42,347 bases of DNA, taken from NCBI GenBank assembly GCA_029261195.1, contig JAJDBU010000037.1, forward strand, positions 1-42,347, in the 5' to 3' direction. Position numbers and translations under genes: made by a program. Below, piece after piece: positions 1-8,523 of this stretch (positions are counted from its first letter, which is position 1; each line of letters starts with the position of its first letter). This DNA comes from Nitrospirota bacterium (lineage in GTDB: Bacteria; Nitrospirota; Nitrospiria; SBBL01; JAADHI01). The notes under the pieces were generated by a model. The model was not told the DNA's origin and made no database searches. It saw only the letters and a list, made by a program, of their open reading frames with translations.

Positions 1-138
1 ATAGGACAAAAGATGCCGCTTATGTGCTTCCGAGTGACATGAGTGAAGGATCAGATCAGAAAAACGTGAGAAATTTTTCTCACGAAATCGCTGTGCTCCT
101 TCTGAGGGGTAAGCGGGCCTGACTTTTTCAGCAAGCCC
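1..138 (+). mobile_element. Right-hand end of an insertion sequence (IS5/IS1182-like)
   Basis: The segment ends with TTTTTCAGCAAGCCC (124-138). This is the exact reverse complement of the sequence that opens the IS at 42101-42115, so it is read as a terminal inverted repeat. A hairpin of two 9-base arms (CGTGAGAAA and TTTCTCACG, 65-84) lies inside it. The end shown does not contain the leader found upstream of the transposase at 42218, so it is the 3' (IRR) end of a plus-oriented copy. A frame open from 3 to 122 could be the last codons of a transposase, but I do not recognise the peptide. Most of the element lies outside the window. Confidence 0.65.
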
Positions 139-171
139 TAATTAGCATCTAGGTTGTAGAGAAATTGACTT

Positions 172-190
172 AAAAGTCAGTTTTTCTGAC
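172..190 (-). terminator. Possible rho-independent terminator after asnB1
   Basis: On the minus strand, just downstream of the asnB1 stop, the sequence GTCAG-AAAAA-CTGAC can form a 5-bp stem and is followed by TTTT. The stem is short, so termination would be weak. Its place at the very end of the long minus-strand operon, before the IS end, supports the call. Confidence 0.35.
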
Positions 191-223
191 GGATAATTTC
201 AGACCAATTCCCTCAAATTCGTT

Positions 224-2152
224 TCATCTTGCCCCCACAAAGCGATTCTGTCTTGCGTCAAGAAAAATCCTGCACCATAGCTCAATGCAGACCATGGAAA
301 AAATCGTGTATGTTCCATCGATATGTCCGTCCTGATCCGCTTTCATAAAGTTTTGAACCCCTTTAGGATCGAATAGCCCCCTTTCCTTCAGTGAGGTACT
401 TGATAAAACATCCATCACCAGTGGCTTCATTTGATGTTGCAGCCAGTATCGGAGTGGTGCCCCGAAGCCCCTTTTCTGTCGGTAGATCACATCCCTTGGT
501 AAGTATGGCTCCATTGCTTTTTTGAAAATCCATTTTCCCGTCATCCCGTGTTGCTTGTATTGAAGCGGAAGTTGCGCAGCCAATTGCATCAGCTCCGGAT
601 CAAGGAGCGGCACCCTGACTTCCACCCCTGTTGCCATGCTCATTTTATCGGTATAGTTTAAATTATGATCCGCAAGAAAGTGTTTCCCCTCCAGATAAAG
701 CATTTTATTGAGCATGGGAACGGCCTTCTCTAACCTGCTTATCGAATTTAAGAGAGGACGCGTCATGGCCTCCTTGCTCATCCCCTCGCGAATCGCCGGA
801 CCTGCAAGGTCATTCAAAAGCGATGGGTCTGTCCAAAAAAAATAACTTGCGAGTCGCTCATCATCGCTCAAATGGGCATATTGGAATGCTTTCTTTAATC
901 TACGGCAGAAAGGGTTCTTTATCGGGAGAGACCGGGTTGCGGCTCTTATCCCTTGTCGTATTTTTCCGGGAAGGTGTCTCCAGTATCTTTCGTTTGCGAG
1001 GGCAAAATGTCTGCGGTATCCGGTAAAAATGTCATCCCCCCCCGTCCCGGATAACAGGACTTTGATGTCATTCTCCCTGGCAAGTTGACTAATGAAATAG
1101 ACGTGAAGGGCCGCAGGGTCGGCCTCTGGCTCGTCCAAATGATAAATCATCCGCTCCAGTTCAGAAATCATTTCAGGCCCCACATAGACAGTGTCGAGTT
1201 TAACCCCTAAATATTTTGCCACCTTCTTTGCGTATTTGAGATCATCGGACATTCCCTCTGTCTGTCCAATATCCCCCTTAAACCCAATCGTAAAACATCT
1301 CAAATCAGAATCGGGTTCACATGCTTTTGCCATGCTCACAACGGAGCTTGAATCAAGACCACCGGAGAGAAAGGCGCCAATGGGAACATCCGATACCAAT
1401 TGTTTTCTGACTGCACGTTTAAGATGTTTACGGATGGATAAGGCCGCTTCATCAACAGACAGTTTTTCTATCGGTCGGTCATAAGGGAGATCGTAATATT
1501 GCCACTTTTGTTGGATACGGCCCTCACGTACCATCATCGCGTGTCCGGGCTCAAGCTTCCTGACTGATTGAAGCATTGTATGAGGAGCCGGAGACCAAAG
1601 GTAAGTCAGATAATAGCCGACTGCCGCGTTGTTGATGTCACGCTCAACCGCATCTGAAGCCAATAAGGCTTTTATTTCGCTGGCAAATAAAAATCCTTTT
1701 GAAGATTGGCAATAATAAAGCGGTTTGACCCCGACGCCATCACGGGCAAGAAATAGCCTTTCCCTTTTAGAATCCCATATCGCAAAAGAGAAAATCCCAT
1801 TCAGTTTTTCCAGCATCTTTTCACTGTCACGGAGATAGAGATTGAGCAAAACCTCCGTATCGCTGGCATTGCGGAACTGGAAACCATCTTGAAGAAGATC
1901 CTGGCGCAGTTCCCGATAGTTATAGATCTCTCCATTGAATACAATGACAACATTGTGGGTGGCATCCCACATGGGCTGATGGCCTCTTTCAGATAAATCG
2001 ATGATCGACAGCCGACGATGTGCCAAACCGAGACCTTTTCCATCAATGTGTAATGCTCCCCCGTCATTGGGGCCACGATGTGCCAGAGTCGCATTCATTG
2101 TTTTTAGAAGCTGGGGAGGATAATCACCCAAAAAGCCAGAAATGCCACACAT
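224..2152 (-). CDS. asnB: Glutamine-hydrolysing asparagine synthase family amidotransferase (AsnB1)
   Basis: This is a 642-residue class II glutamine amidotransferase. The start is fixed by Met-Cys2, where Cys2 is the N-terminal glutaminase nucleophile (MCGISGFLG). FNGEIYN (72-78) and the following DTE mark the glutaminase site. SGGLDSS (263-269) is the ATP-pyrophosphatase loop of the C-terminal synthetase domain. Both domains look complete. In polysaccharide loci, family members such as WbpS-type proteins are thought to amidate sugar carboxylates with glutamine nitrogen, and I infer that role over free asparagine synthesis. It is the last gene of the minus-strand series, 68 bp after the GT2 gene. 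It is one of four full-length paralogues here and is clearly diverged from the other three. Confidence 0.95.
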   Translation of the reverse strand: MCGISGFLGDYPPQLLKTMNATLAHRGPNDGGALHIDGKGLGLAHRRLSIIDLSERGHQPMWDATHNVVIVFNGEIYNYRELRQDLLQDGFQFRNASDTEVLLNLYLRDSEKMLEKLNGIFSFAIWDSKRERLFLARDGVGVKPLYYCQSSKGFLFASEIKALLASDAVERDINNAAVGYYLTYLWSPAPHTMLQSVRKLEPGHAMMVREGRIQQKWQYYDLPYDRPIEKLSVDEAALSIRKHLKRAVRKQLVSDVPIGAFLSGGLDSSSVVSMAKACEPDSDLRCFTIGFKGDIGQTEGMSDDLKYAKKVAKYLGVKLDTVYVGPEMISELERMIYHLDEPEADPAALHVYFISQLARENDIKVLLSGTGGDDIFTGYRRHFALANERYWRHLPGKIRQGIRAATRSLPIKNPFCRRLKKAFQYAHLSDDERLASYFFWTDPSLLNDLAGPAIREGMSKEAMTRPLLNSISRLEKAVPMLNKMLYLEGKHFLADHNLNYTDKMSMATGVEVRVPLLDPELMQLAAQLPLQYKQHGMTGKWIFKKAMEPYLPRDVIYRQKRGFGAPLRYWLQHQMKPLVMDVLSSTSLKERGLFDPKGVQNFMKADQDGHIDGTYTIFSMVCIELWCRIFLDARQNRFVGAR

Positions 2153-2220
2153 TAAATACCCCCCCTGACTTTTGACGATTTCCTGGTCTCATTTTAAGTA
2201 TCTCCAAATTACCGAAATTT

Positions 2221-3000
2221 TTATTTGTGTCGTTCCTTCAACTGCTCTGCCAGAGACTGTCTGAACATAATTGCTTCCGCAATCAGACGATCAAGCGCAT
2301 AAACCAGGCCCGCTTTTCCGGATAGAAATCCACGCTTCATAATATAGGAAATGAACGGTATTAAAAAAAACAGAACGGGCGTATTCATACGAAGCCCGTC
2401 TTTCATTGAAATGGATTGAGCCTTCGCACGTCCGATCAAGCCCTGAGCATATCGAATCTGGCTTTTTAAAAAAACAGTGTATTCTTTCCTGTCATCATGT
2501 ATCAGTTTAGCCTGCGTTTGAAGTACCGCACAGTCGCTCATTAATGCTTCTCCATGCCCCATGGGAACGAAGTATTCCCTTCCTGCCTTAAAAACAATGG
2601 CTTTGGGTGGATATAGCGATCCATGGTACAAGGGTTGTCCTTCAACATACATCAGGACAGGGGCCTGGATAACCTCTGTTTTAGGGGTTTTAAGGAGCGC
2701 CAATATCTCACGAAATAAACGACTTGTGACAACCATATCGGCATCTAATATAACGACAAATGGGGAGTCCCCACAGAGTGTGGTACAAATTTCATTATAA
2801 GCATTGCAATGCGTACTATAATGGTACTTCACAACATTCACAAATGGGTAGTCCGAGGCGACTACAGATGTCCCATCGGTAGTCGATGAATCCAACAAGG
2901 TCACTTCTATATTGTGTCCCTGAAAAGATTCAAGACATTTACCAATGTTTTTTCTTTCATCTTTCGCTAAGATAAAAGCGCTGATGGCTTGGCGACTCAC
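2221..3000 (-). CDS. Family 2 glycosyltransferase (WaaE-like)
   Basis: This 259-residue GT-A fold enzyme would transfer a sugar from a nucleotide donor at the cytoplasmic face. The N-terminus shows a typical GT2 opening (AFILAKDERKNI), and ILDADMV has the metal-binding DAD at 86-88. A late segment reading IHDDRKEYTVFLKSQIRYAQ resembles the acceptor-side region of WaaE/KdtX-type LPS core transferases. A hydrophobic stretch near residues 210-225 may associate with the membrane. It lies between the GMC oxidoreductase (23 bp upstream) and asnB1. The sugar and linkage cannot be told from the sequence. Confidence 0.88.
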   Translation of the reverse strand: MSRQAISAFILAKDERKNIGKCLESFQGHNIEVTLLDSSTTDGTSVVASDYPFVNVVKYHYSTHCNAYNEICTTLCGDSPFVVILDADMVVTSRLFREILALLKTPKTEVIQAPVLMYVEGQPLYHGSLYPPKAIVFKAGREYFVPMGHGEALMSDCAVLQTQAKLIHDDRKEYTVFLKSQIRYAQGLIGRAKAQSISMKDGLRMNTPVLFFLIPFISYIMKRGFLSGKAGLVYALDRLIAEAIMFRQSLAEQLKERHK

Positions 3001-3023
3001 TATTTTCTCCTTAACTCATATTA

Positions 3024-4613
3024 TCAATTTTTTTCAAGAGATAAAGACAAATGATCGGCAAGCCGTAAACACAAGGCCATCATCGTAAAAGTGGGGTTGG
3101 CACTTCCACTGCAGGGGAAAACAGCGCAACCGCCGACATACAGATTATCAATGCCATGGACTCTCAGATTTACATCAACAACACCATCAACTGGGTTCTG
3201 GTTCATTCGGGTCGTGCCCGCCTGATGATAGGCGTCATGCGCGGAAGATAACCAACCGTCTCCCGGCTCATTGACGGTTTCGTTCCAGTCCGCTTTCCCG
3301 ATAGAGAACTGCTCCCATGCAGATCTGAATAATTGGACATAATGACTTGCAGTCAGGCGTTCCCGCTCTCCCGGTCGCCAATCGATCGCTAACATAGGCA
3401 TGCCCAGAACATCTTTCTCTGCATCTAAATAGACTCTGCTCTCAGCACAGGGTTCCTGTTCGATATCTACCTGTAAATACCAGCGGCACTTAGGAGGGCT
3501 TGGCACCCTTCCCCCGAAAAGGTAGCGGAGCCCAAGCAATGCGATATATGGGAACTCTCGTACGATATTTCTAATCTCCGCCGAGGAGGGGACAAAATTT
3601 TGTCGTTTTTGAATCCGTTGCAATATCTCACGAATCACAACAAAACTGGATTCCTCTGACGGCTCGAAAACAACATGACCAAAGACACCGAGACACTTGT
3701 ATTTTCGTTGTGATGCGGGTGTTAACTCAAGACGTGGCCAATGCATAATCTGGCGAACAAAGGTAGGCGAGAATGAATCCGTAAAACGTTTCAAACTGAC
3801 CGGGTAGAGTTCCGCGGCTCGAAGACTGATATGGTCTTGGAAAAAGCGCCCGACCATGCCATGTTCATTCCCAATTCCGGCGGGACAGACCTTATTTGAA
3901 GCCAATAAAAGTCTGGCCGTCTCTAGCGTGCCGGTACAGAGCACATAGCGCCGTGCCTTGACACTGCCTTTCCGTCCGGATAAGGACTTAATATTGAGCC
4001 CTTCGATGTAATTTCCTCCGGGGCTCAGTTGTATGTTCGTGACCGATGCATGTAGTAAAACTTGAATATTTGTTGCTTTGGCACATTGCGGGCCAATCGT
4101 GCTCGCAAGATTTCGATGTTGAAAACGCGCCCATTTTGAGTAACGGTAGCGAAATTGAGCTGAGTCGAATGAAAAGGGACGTATCTTGAGCATAGAACAG
4201 ATCGAATCATCAAAGGGCAAGCGGTTGACATGCATGATATCCAGAGCTCTGTCATAGTAAGGACGAAGTGTATCGAACTGGATGGGCCAACGACTGTGAG
4301 CCACATGTTCCCTGTGCTCAAAGTCCGAACAGTCCAGCGGGAGGAGTTGTGCCCCCCAGCGTGTTCCACTCCCGCCGAACACTCTGAAACGCCCTTCTAG
4401 ATGCCCATTGTAATCCTGACCGATATTGCGCGCTTGATATAGCGCTTGGCTCTCAGATTCCAGCGTGTTTCCTCCACCCTCCAACACAAGTACACGCTCA
4501 CCCCGTCCAATAAACTCTCTGGCGATTGTTAATCCAGCAATGCCACCACCAATAATGCACAGATCCGTCTCTAATAGAACATCGTTCTCTAGGGCATCAA
4601 AATCTAAAATCAT
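3024..4613 (-). CDS. GMC-family FAD-dependent oxidoreductase
   Basis: This 529-residue flavoprotein has an N-terminal dinucleotide-binding motif (IGGGIAG, about 21-27) followed by an acidic strand end (VLVLEGG). The C-terminal GMC region has the His-containing YHQAGTTRM and the Asn-containing GSANPTFTMMAL, matching the His/Asn pair of glucose-methanol-choline oxidoreductases. These enzymes oxidise alcohol groups, often on sugars. Its start overlaps the end of the aldo/keto reductase gene by 4 bases (4610-4613), implying translational coupling and possibly a two-step oxidation and reduction of one substrate. The substrate is unknown. No signal peptide is seen, so it is probably cytoplasmic. 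Confidence 0.9.
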   Translation of the reverse strand: MILDFDALENDVLLETDLCIIGGGIAGLTIAREFIGRGERVLVLEGGGNTLESESQALYQARNIGQDYNGHLEGRFRVFGGSGTRWGAQLLPLDCSDFEHREHVAHSRWPIQFDTLRPYYDRALDIMHVNRLPFDDSICSMLKIRPFSFDSAQFRYRYSKWARFQHRNLASTIGPQCAKATNIQVLLHASVTNIQLSPGGNYIEGLNIKSLSGRKGSVKARRYVLCTGTLETARLLLASNKVCPAGIGNEHGMVGRFFQDHISLRAAELYPVSLKRFTDSFSPTFVRQIMHWPRLELTPASQRKYKCLGVFGHVVFEPSEESSFVVIREILQRIQKRQNFVPSSAEIRNIVREFPYIALLGLRYLFGGRVPSPPKCRWYLQVDIEQEPCAESRVYLDAEKDVLGMPMLAIDWRPGERERLTASHYVQLFRSAWEQFSIGKADWNETVNEPGDGWLSSAHDAYHQAGTTRMNQNPVDGVVDVNLRVHGIDNLYVGGCAVFPCSGSANPTFTMMALCLRLADHLSLSLEKN

Positions 4614-5593
4614 TCGTGTTGCACACCATTGAGATCGGCGTCCTTTAGCAAATCCAAAAATGCCGCTAACGCATCCGGACCGACTGCGTTATCTTCCAGC
4701 CAGCGCACCATTTTTAGCACTCGGTCAGGCTTTGTTGTGGAAAATAAAACGATACCTTTTGGATTACTAGCTAGCGCGTAAGCAAACAAAAACCTGGCAA
4801 GGGTATCGGGCTGTTTAAAGTCATGATTCGTATCTTGACTCCAGCGCTCAAGAACAACTCGGTCTGAATCCAAAAAACGCTGAATAGTCGCCAAAACCCG
4901 TATAATCGGACTAAAAGTGATGATAGCCTGACTCTCATAGTTCTCAAGCTCTTTGAGCTGGCATCCAACTGCATCGTTATCTATCTGTATCACCGGCGCA
5001 AGGCTTGGATATTTAGAAATGACAGGCAAATTGGTATTTATATGACCCGCAACACCGTAGGCCCTTATCACCCCCTCCTTTTTAAGTGATTCCAGCCATG
5101 GCTGTAAATCCGGATCGGTTATTGTTTCCAGTGTCGGCTCATGGAGAAACAAAAGATCTACGTAGTCCGTGCCCAATTGCGCAAGACTGGCCGATAAACT
5201 CTTTCTGCCATTCTCTACAGTATAAGTTTTTTCTTGATAGAGTTTACCTGCTTTCTTTGCCACCTTTTTTTTAATTGCAGGGAAGGCTGCGAGTAGCTTT
5301 CGAGCCATGGGTTGCAAGAAGCCGGCGGCTCTTGTACTGCTGGAGGGGGAAATCCCAAATTTTGTTGCTATAATAACCTCTTCCCTTTTTCCCTTAAGAA
5401 ACAGGCCTAATTCTTTCTCGGCATAGCCCAAGCCGTACATACGGGCAACATCAAAATATCGGATGCCAGCGTCATAGGCAGCTGCAAGGAGATTTAAGCG
5501 TTCTCTTCTGCTGGAGAGGCGCATTAAATTGGCACAACCAAACCCCAAACAGGTGGCACTTATTTCAGTACCGGGTAACTTCCTTATATCCAT
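4610..5593 (-). CDS. Aldo/keto reductase family protein
   Basis: This is a (beta/alpha)8-barrel NADPH-dependent reductase of 327 residues from the ATG at 5593. The catalytic tetrad is visible: Asp48 and Tyr53 in FDVARMYG, Lys78 in ATKFG, and His in LLFLHEP. A longer reading from a TTG at 5608 would add five residues. Neither start has a clear Shine-Dalgarno site, and I prefer the ATG. It overlaps the GMC oxidoreductase gene by 4 bases. The 140-bp inverted-repeat element at 5621-5760 sits 27 bp upstream of this start, so it separates the gene from the preceding glycosyltransferase and could alter its translation or mRNA stability. The substrate is unknown. Confidence 0.88.
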   Translation of the reverse strand: MDIRKLPGTEISATCLGFGCANLMRLSSRRERLNLLAAAYDAGIRYFDVARMYGLGYAEKELGLFLKGKREEVIIATKFGISPSSSTRAAGFLQPMARKLLAAFPAIKKKVAKKAGKLYQEKTYTVENGRKSLSASLAQLGTDYVDLLFLHEPTLETITDPDLQPWLESLKKEGVIRAYGVAGHINTNLPVISKYPSLAPVIQIDNDAVGCQLKELENYESQAIITFSPIIRVLATIQRFLDSDRVVLERWSQDTNHDFKQPDTLARFLFAYALASNPKGIVLFSTTKPDRVLKMVRWLEDNAVGPDALAAFLDLLKDADLNGVQHE

Positions 5594-5612
5594 ATTTAAC
5601 CAATCCAATCAG

Positions 5613-5768
5613 ACAACACTGTAACTATTCAGATTGCCTGGATTTTGCTTCAGGGCAAGGCACGAGGAGCATAGAACCGGAGCGTATGTTTTATACGTGA
5701 GGATTCGAGCACCGCAGCAACGCCGCCATGGGGCAAAAGATGGGTGAACTGAATAATTACACAACACT
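5613..5768. repeat. MITE-like element with terminal inverted repeats and 8-bp target duplication
   Basis: A 140-bp element (5621-5760) begins GTAACTATTCAG and ends CTGAATAATTAC, which are near-perfect inverted ends. It is flanked on both sides by the direct repeat ACAACACT (5613-5620 and 5761-5768), the footprint of a transposition event. The interior has further imperfect symmetry, including CGTAT-GTTTT-ATACG and G/C-rich arms around GGGCAAGGC and GCCGCC. It has no coding capacity. It inserted at the 3' end of the upstream GT4 gene and supplies that gene's present TAA stop. No transposase with matching ends is visible in the window. Confidence 0.75.
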
Positions 5769-6890
5769 TTCGATAATATTGACAAACTCACGCGCATAGC
5801 GTTGCCAACTCCAGTCAAATGAGTTGATGCGTTTCTGCCCGCCTTCAAGTAATTTTTTTGATTCACCGGATTCTAATGCTTTTAGAATCATTTTAGCGCC
5901 ATCACTTGGATTCAATGCATCGTAGTACAAGGCCCCTTCACCGCACATTTCTCGGTTAATATCTGTTCCCGCAGCCACAATGGGCAAACCATAGCCCATT
6001 GCCTCTATCATTGAAAAGCCAAAGGACTCACAAAGAGAGGGATAAACCATAAGATCACACTGTTGATACAAAGCCCCCATTTGTCGCTGAGGGATATTTC
6101 CCATAAAAACAACATGATTTTGCAGTTCTAGGGTCTGTATCTGGCGTTCATACTCTCCGACTACTTCCGGCCACTCATCATATGAAATTGGGGTAAACAG
6201 CGTAAAATCCGACCGAACTTTTTTAAATTGGGCCAACATATCAAATAAAATATGAAAACCTTTATGTGGTGCAGGATGTGTGGGATAAAGCAGCTTGATT
6301 CCCGCGCGGGTGAGCAGTTTTTTGTATCTAGGTTCAAGAGGGGATAGTGAAGATTCCCTTGAAAAACCGTGGTAGAGGGTCCGAAACAGACGGTCTTTCA
6401 CCTGTGGGCACTTCTGTCGAATCATCTCCGCCATTGAATGGCTTGGCGTCACGACCACATCAGAACGTTTCATTGAGGCAACAGCCAGCTTCCGCCGCAA
6501 TAACGTCTCAAGCTTCAAACGTCCAGTAATTTTTTGCAGATAGTGAGAACAGTAATAGATTGGATTGCGCTGGAAGAAAATGTGTGGCACAGAAGACCAG
6601 ATAGGACCGAAATTTGTGAGTGATACGACTGCCGAAAATTTTTCTCTTTTTAAACGCTGGGGCAACCAATAAATATCGTATATCAGCCTTTTCGCCCAAT
6701 ATGTCTGTTCTGTTCCAGATACGCGTTCGATGTGGATATTTTCAGAGGTTTTAAACAGCGGCACAGAATCTCTCACCAACACGATATAATCTCTTTGAGA
6801 GTCATATTTTCTTAATGCCGGCAGGAAATTCGTTAGGTGCCTCATGGCGCCTCCCTTATTGGCACCCAGCGCGTGTATCAGTATCCTCAT
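5757..6890 (-). CDS. Family 4 glycosyltransferase
   Basis: This 377-residue GT-B glycosyltransferase starts at the ATG at 6890, preceded by GGAA about 8 bases upstream. A TTG at 6902 would add four residues. The N-terminus, MRILIHALGANKGGAMRHL, has the glycine-rich acceptor-side loop. The C-terminal donor domain carries the EX7E-type motif in ESFGFSMIEAMGYGLP, followed by VAAGTDINREM. It is a cytoplasmic, probably membrane-associated enzyme of repeat-unit assembly. The end of the gene has been remodelled by the MITE-like element. Both the interrupted and the reconstructed sequence encode ...ESVV followed by a stop, so the protein is unchanged. It lies 21 bp after the flippase gene. Confidence 0.92.
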   Translation of the reverse strand: MRILIHALGANKGGAMRHLTNFLPALRKYDSQRDYIVLVRDSVPLFKTSENIHIERVSGTEQTYWAKRLIYDIYWLPQRLKREKFSAVVSLTNFGPIWSSVPHIFFQRNPIYYCSHYLQKITGRLKLETLLRRKLAVASMKRSDVVVTPSHSMAEMIRQKCPQVKDRLFRTLYHGFSRESSLSPLEPRYKKLLTRAGIKLLYPTHPAPHKGFHILFDMLAQFKKVRSDFTLFTPISYDEWPEVVGEYERQIQTLELQNHVVFMGNIPQRQMGALYQQCDLMVYPSLCESFGFSMIEAMGYGLPIVAAGTDINREMCGEGALYYDALNPSDGAKMILKALESGESKKLLEGGQKRINSFDWSWQRYAREFVNIIESVV

Positions 6891-6911
6891 AAAGTTTTCC
6901 AATAAAGGGCC

Positions 6912-8447
6912 TTAGGTGTTGTCAACATTAAGTTTCGTGGTGACCAGCGCTTTCCCTTTCCTAAGGATAAGGTTACGTTCTTCTGAGGAAAATGCCATAT
7001 ACCAAATTACACTTACCAGCATGCCCAATAATACTAAACGTAAAACAACATAAAAGAACGGCATCGTTAGGGGAACTGATCGTAGAGATATGGCTAGTAT
7101 AAAAGTTGACAATAAAACTGCAAACGGTTTTTTCCATGAAAACCGGAGAGGGTAGATCTTGTAAGCAAACCAAACATAGCAGATCCCTTGAGCGGCACGA
7201 CCAATTAACATACCATAAGCCACTCCAGCAATCTGGTAGGTTTTAATAAGTACGAATATCGCTAATCCAGAAACCAATAAACCGGCCACATAGCTTAGAG
7301 CACTATAATATGTTTTCTTCGAAAGACCAATCCCCATCCCCATTAACCCTGTGACAGATTCCAGTATCAATGCAAAGACTAGGGGTAAGACAACACCACC
7401 CCCCTCTAAATAACGTGAAGAGGCAAGCAGAACGATCATCGGTTCTGAAACAGCAACGAGGCAAAATCCTAGTAATGAAATCAAAACTACATAGTAAAAG
7501 AGGACTTTGTCGAATGTCTGTACCGCATTGCTTTCTTTATAAATCGATAACGAGAATGGTCCCCAAGCCGTCTGAAACGCCATTATCGGCAAACTCACTA
7601 AAAACGCAAGTTTATATCCAATAGCGTAAAAACCCATCATTTCTATCCCTAGAAAGCGGGTAATAAATCCTCGGTCAAGTGCTGGGATCGCTGCACCCAA
7701 TACAGCCACAAGCATATATGGCCATCCAAACCCCAACATTTTCCATCCATAAGAAAAATCCTTCGGCCATACAAAATAGTCCCTGAAGAAAAACGCACCT
7801 ACAATGGAAAAAACACCGATTCCAAGTAGTTGGGCGTAAAACATCCCGGCCACTCCAAAATCAAGAACGACGACCAATATCAGCGTGGATGCGGTCGACA
7901 AAACAGCCGACCCTAACGAAAGCACAATGAATTGGGTTCTGGCAAACACCCATTTGGATAGGTTTCGACAAAACAGAAATAGCATCAAAAAAGGGTAAGT
8001 GATGACAATAATGCGAAACTCATTTCCATAACCCTGCACCCCGACCATTCGTTCAATCATATGGTTCGTTGTTGACAGTAACCCAAAAGCAACGATTCCG
8101 CACAAGAAAGTTTCCGCTATCAATGCTTGTGAAATAATTTGCTTTCTCTCAGATAGGTCTTCCGTTTCATAAAAGAACCTCGCAACAGCCGAGTCCTGTC
8201 CCATGACAATAAAAGCAACAAACAAGCTCCCGATAACGCCAAGCGCGTCGAGGGCACCATATTCAGATACTGAGAGAGTGCGCGTGACGAACGGGACTGT
8301 AAAAAATGCTAAAAGCTTATTCAAGACCGATGCGCCACCATAAAGAGCCGAATCTTTTATCAAAAATTTCAAGCGCTTGCCTGTAGAAGCGCCACGAATC
8401 TTCTGGTATCCTTCTGTTAATTTTATTTTTGGGGCTATTGAGGCCAT
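6912..8447 (-). CDS. Oligosaccharide flippase (Wzx/MOP superfamily)
   Basis: This 511-residue protein has roughly 12-14 hydrophobic segments along its length, the pattern of MATE/MOP-type polysaccharide transporters. After a polar N-terminus of about 30 residues it reads LKFLIKDSALYGGASVLNKL, typical of the first amphipathic helix of Wzx-like flippases. The expected role is moving the lipid-linked repeat unit across the inner membrane. No Shine-Dalgarno site precedes the ATG at 8447 and there is no later Met before the first membrane segments, so the start is moderately secure. It lies between two glycosyltransferase genes. Family membership is clear, but substrate specificity is not. Confidence 0.9.
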   Translation of the reverse strand: MASIAPKIKLTEGYQKIRGASTGKRLKFLIKDSALYGGASVLNKLLAFFTVPFVTRTLSVSEYGALDALGVIGSLFVAFIVMGQDSAVARFFYETEDLSERKQIISQALIAETFLCGIVAFGLLSTTNHMIERMVGVQGYGNEFRIIVITYPFLMLFLFCRNLSKWVFARTQFIVLSLGSAVLSTASTLILVVVLDFGVAGMFYAQLLGIGVFSIVGAFFFRDYFVWPKDFSYGWKMLGFGWPYMLVAVLGAAIPALDRGFITRFLGIEMMGFYAIGYKLAFLVSLPIMAFQTAWGPFSLSIYKESNAVQTFDKVLFYYVVLISLLGFCLVAVSEPMIVLLASSRYLEGGGVVLPLVFALILESVTGLMGMGIGLSKKTYYSALSYVAGLLVSGLAIFVLIKTYQIAGVAYGMLIGRAAQGICYVWFAYKIYPLRFSWKKPFAVLLSTFILAISLRSVPLTMPFFYVVLRLVLLGMLVSVIWYMAFSSEERNLILRKGKALVTTKLNVDNT

Positions 8448-8523
8448 TGATAGATGTTTTATTTATGATTGTTAACTTGTATTGTGGAGTGCTTTTTGGG
8501 TGAATTTCATATCCTGACATCTC

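Noticed and set aside
3-122. Open frame in the left IS end
   Set aside because: The peptide does not match any transposase end I know, so it was not called as a gene.
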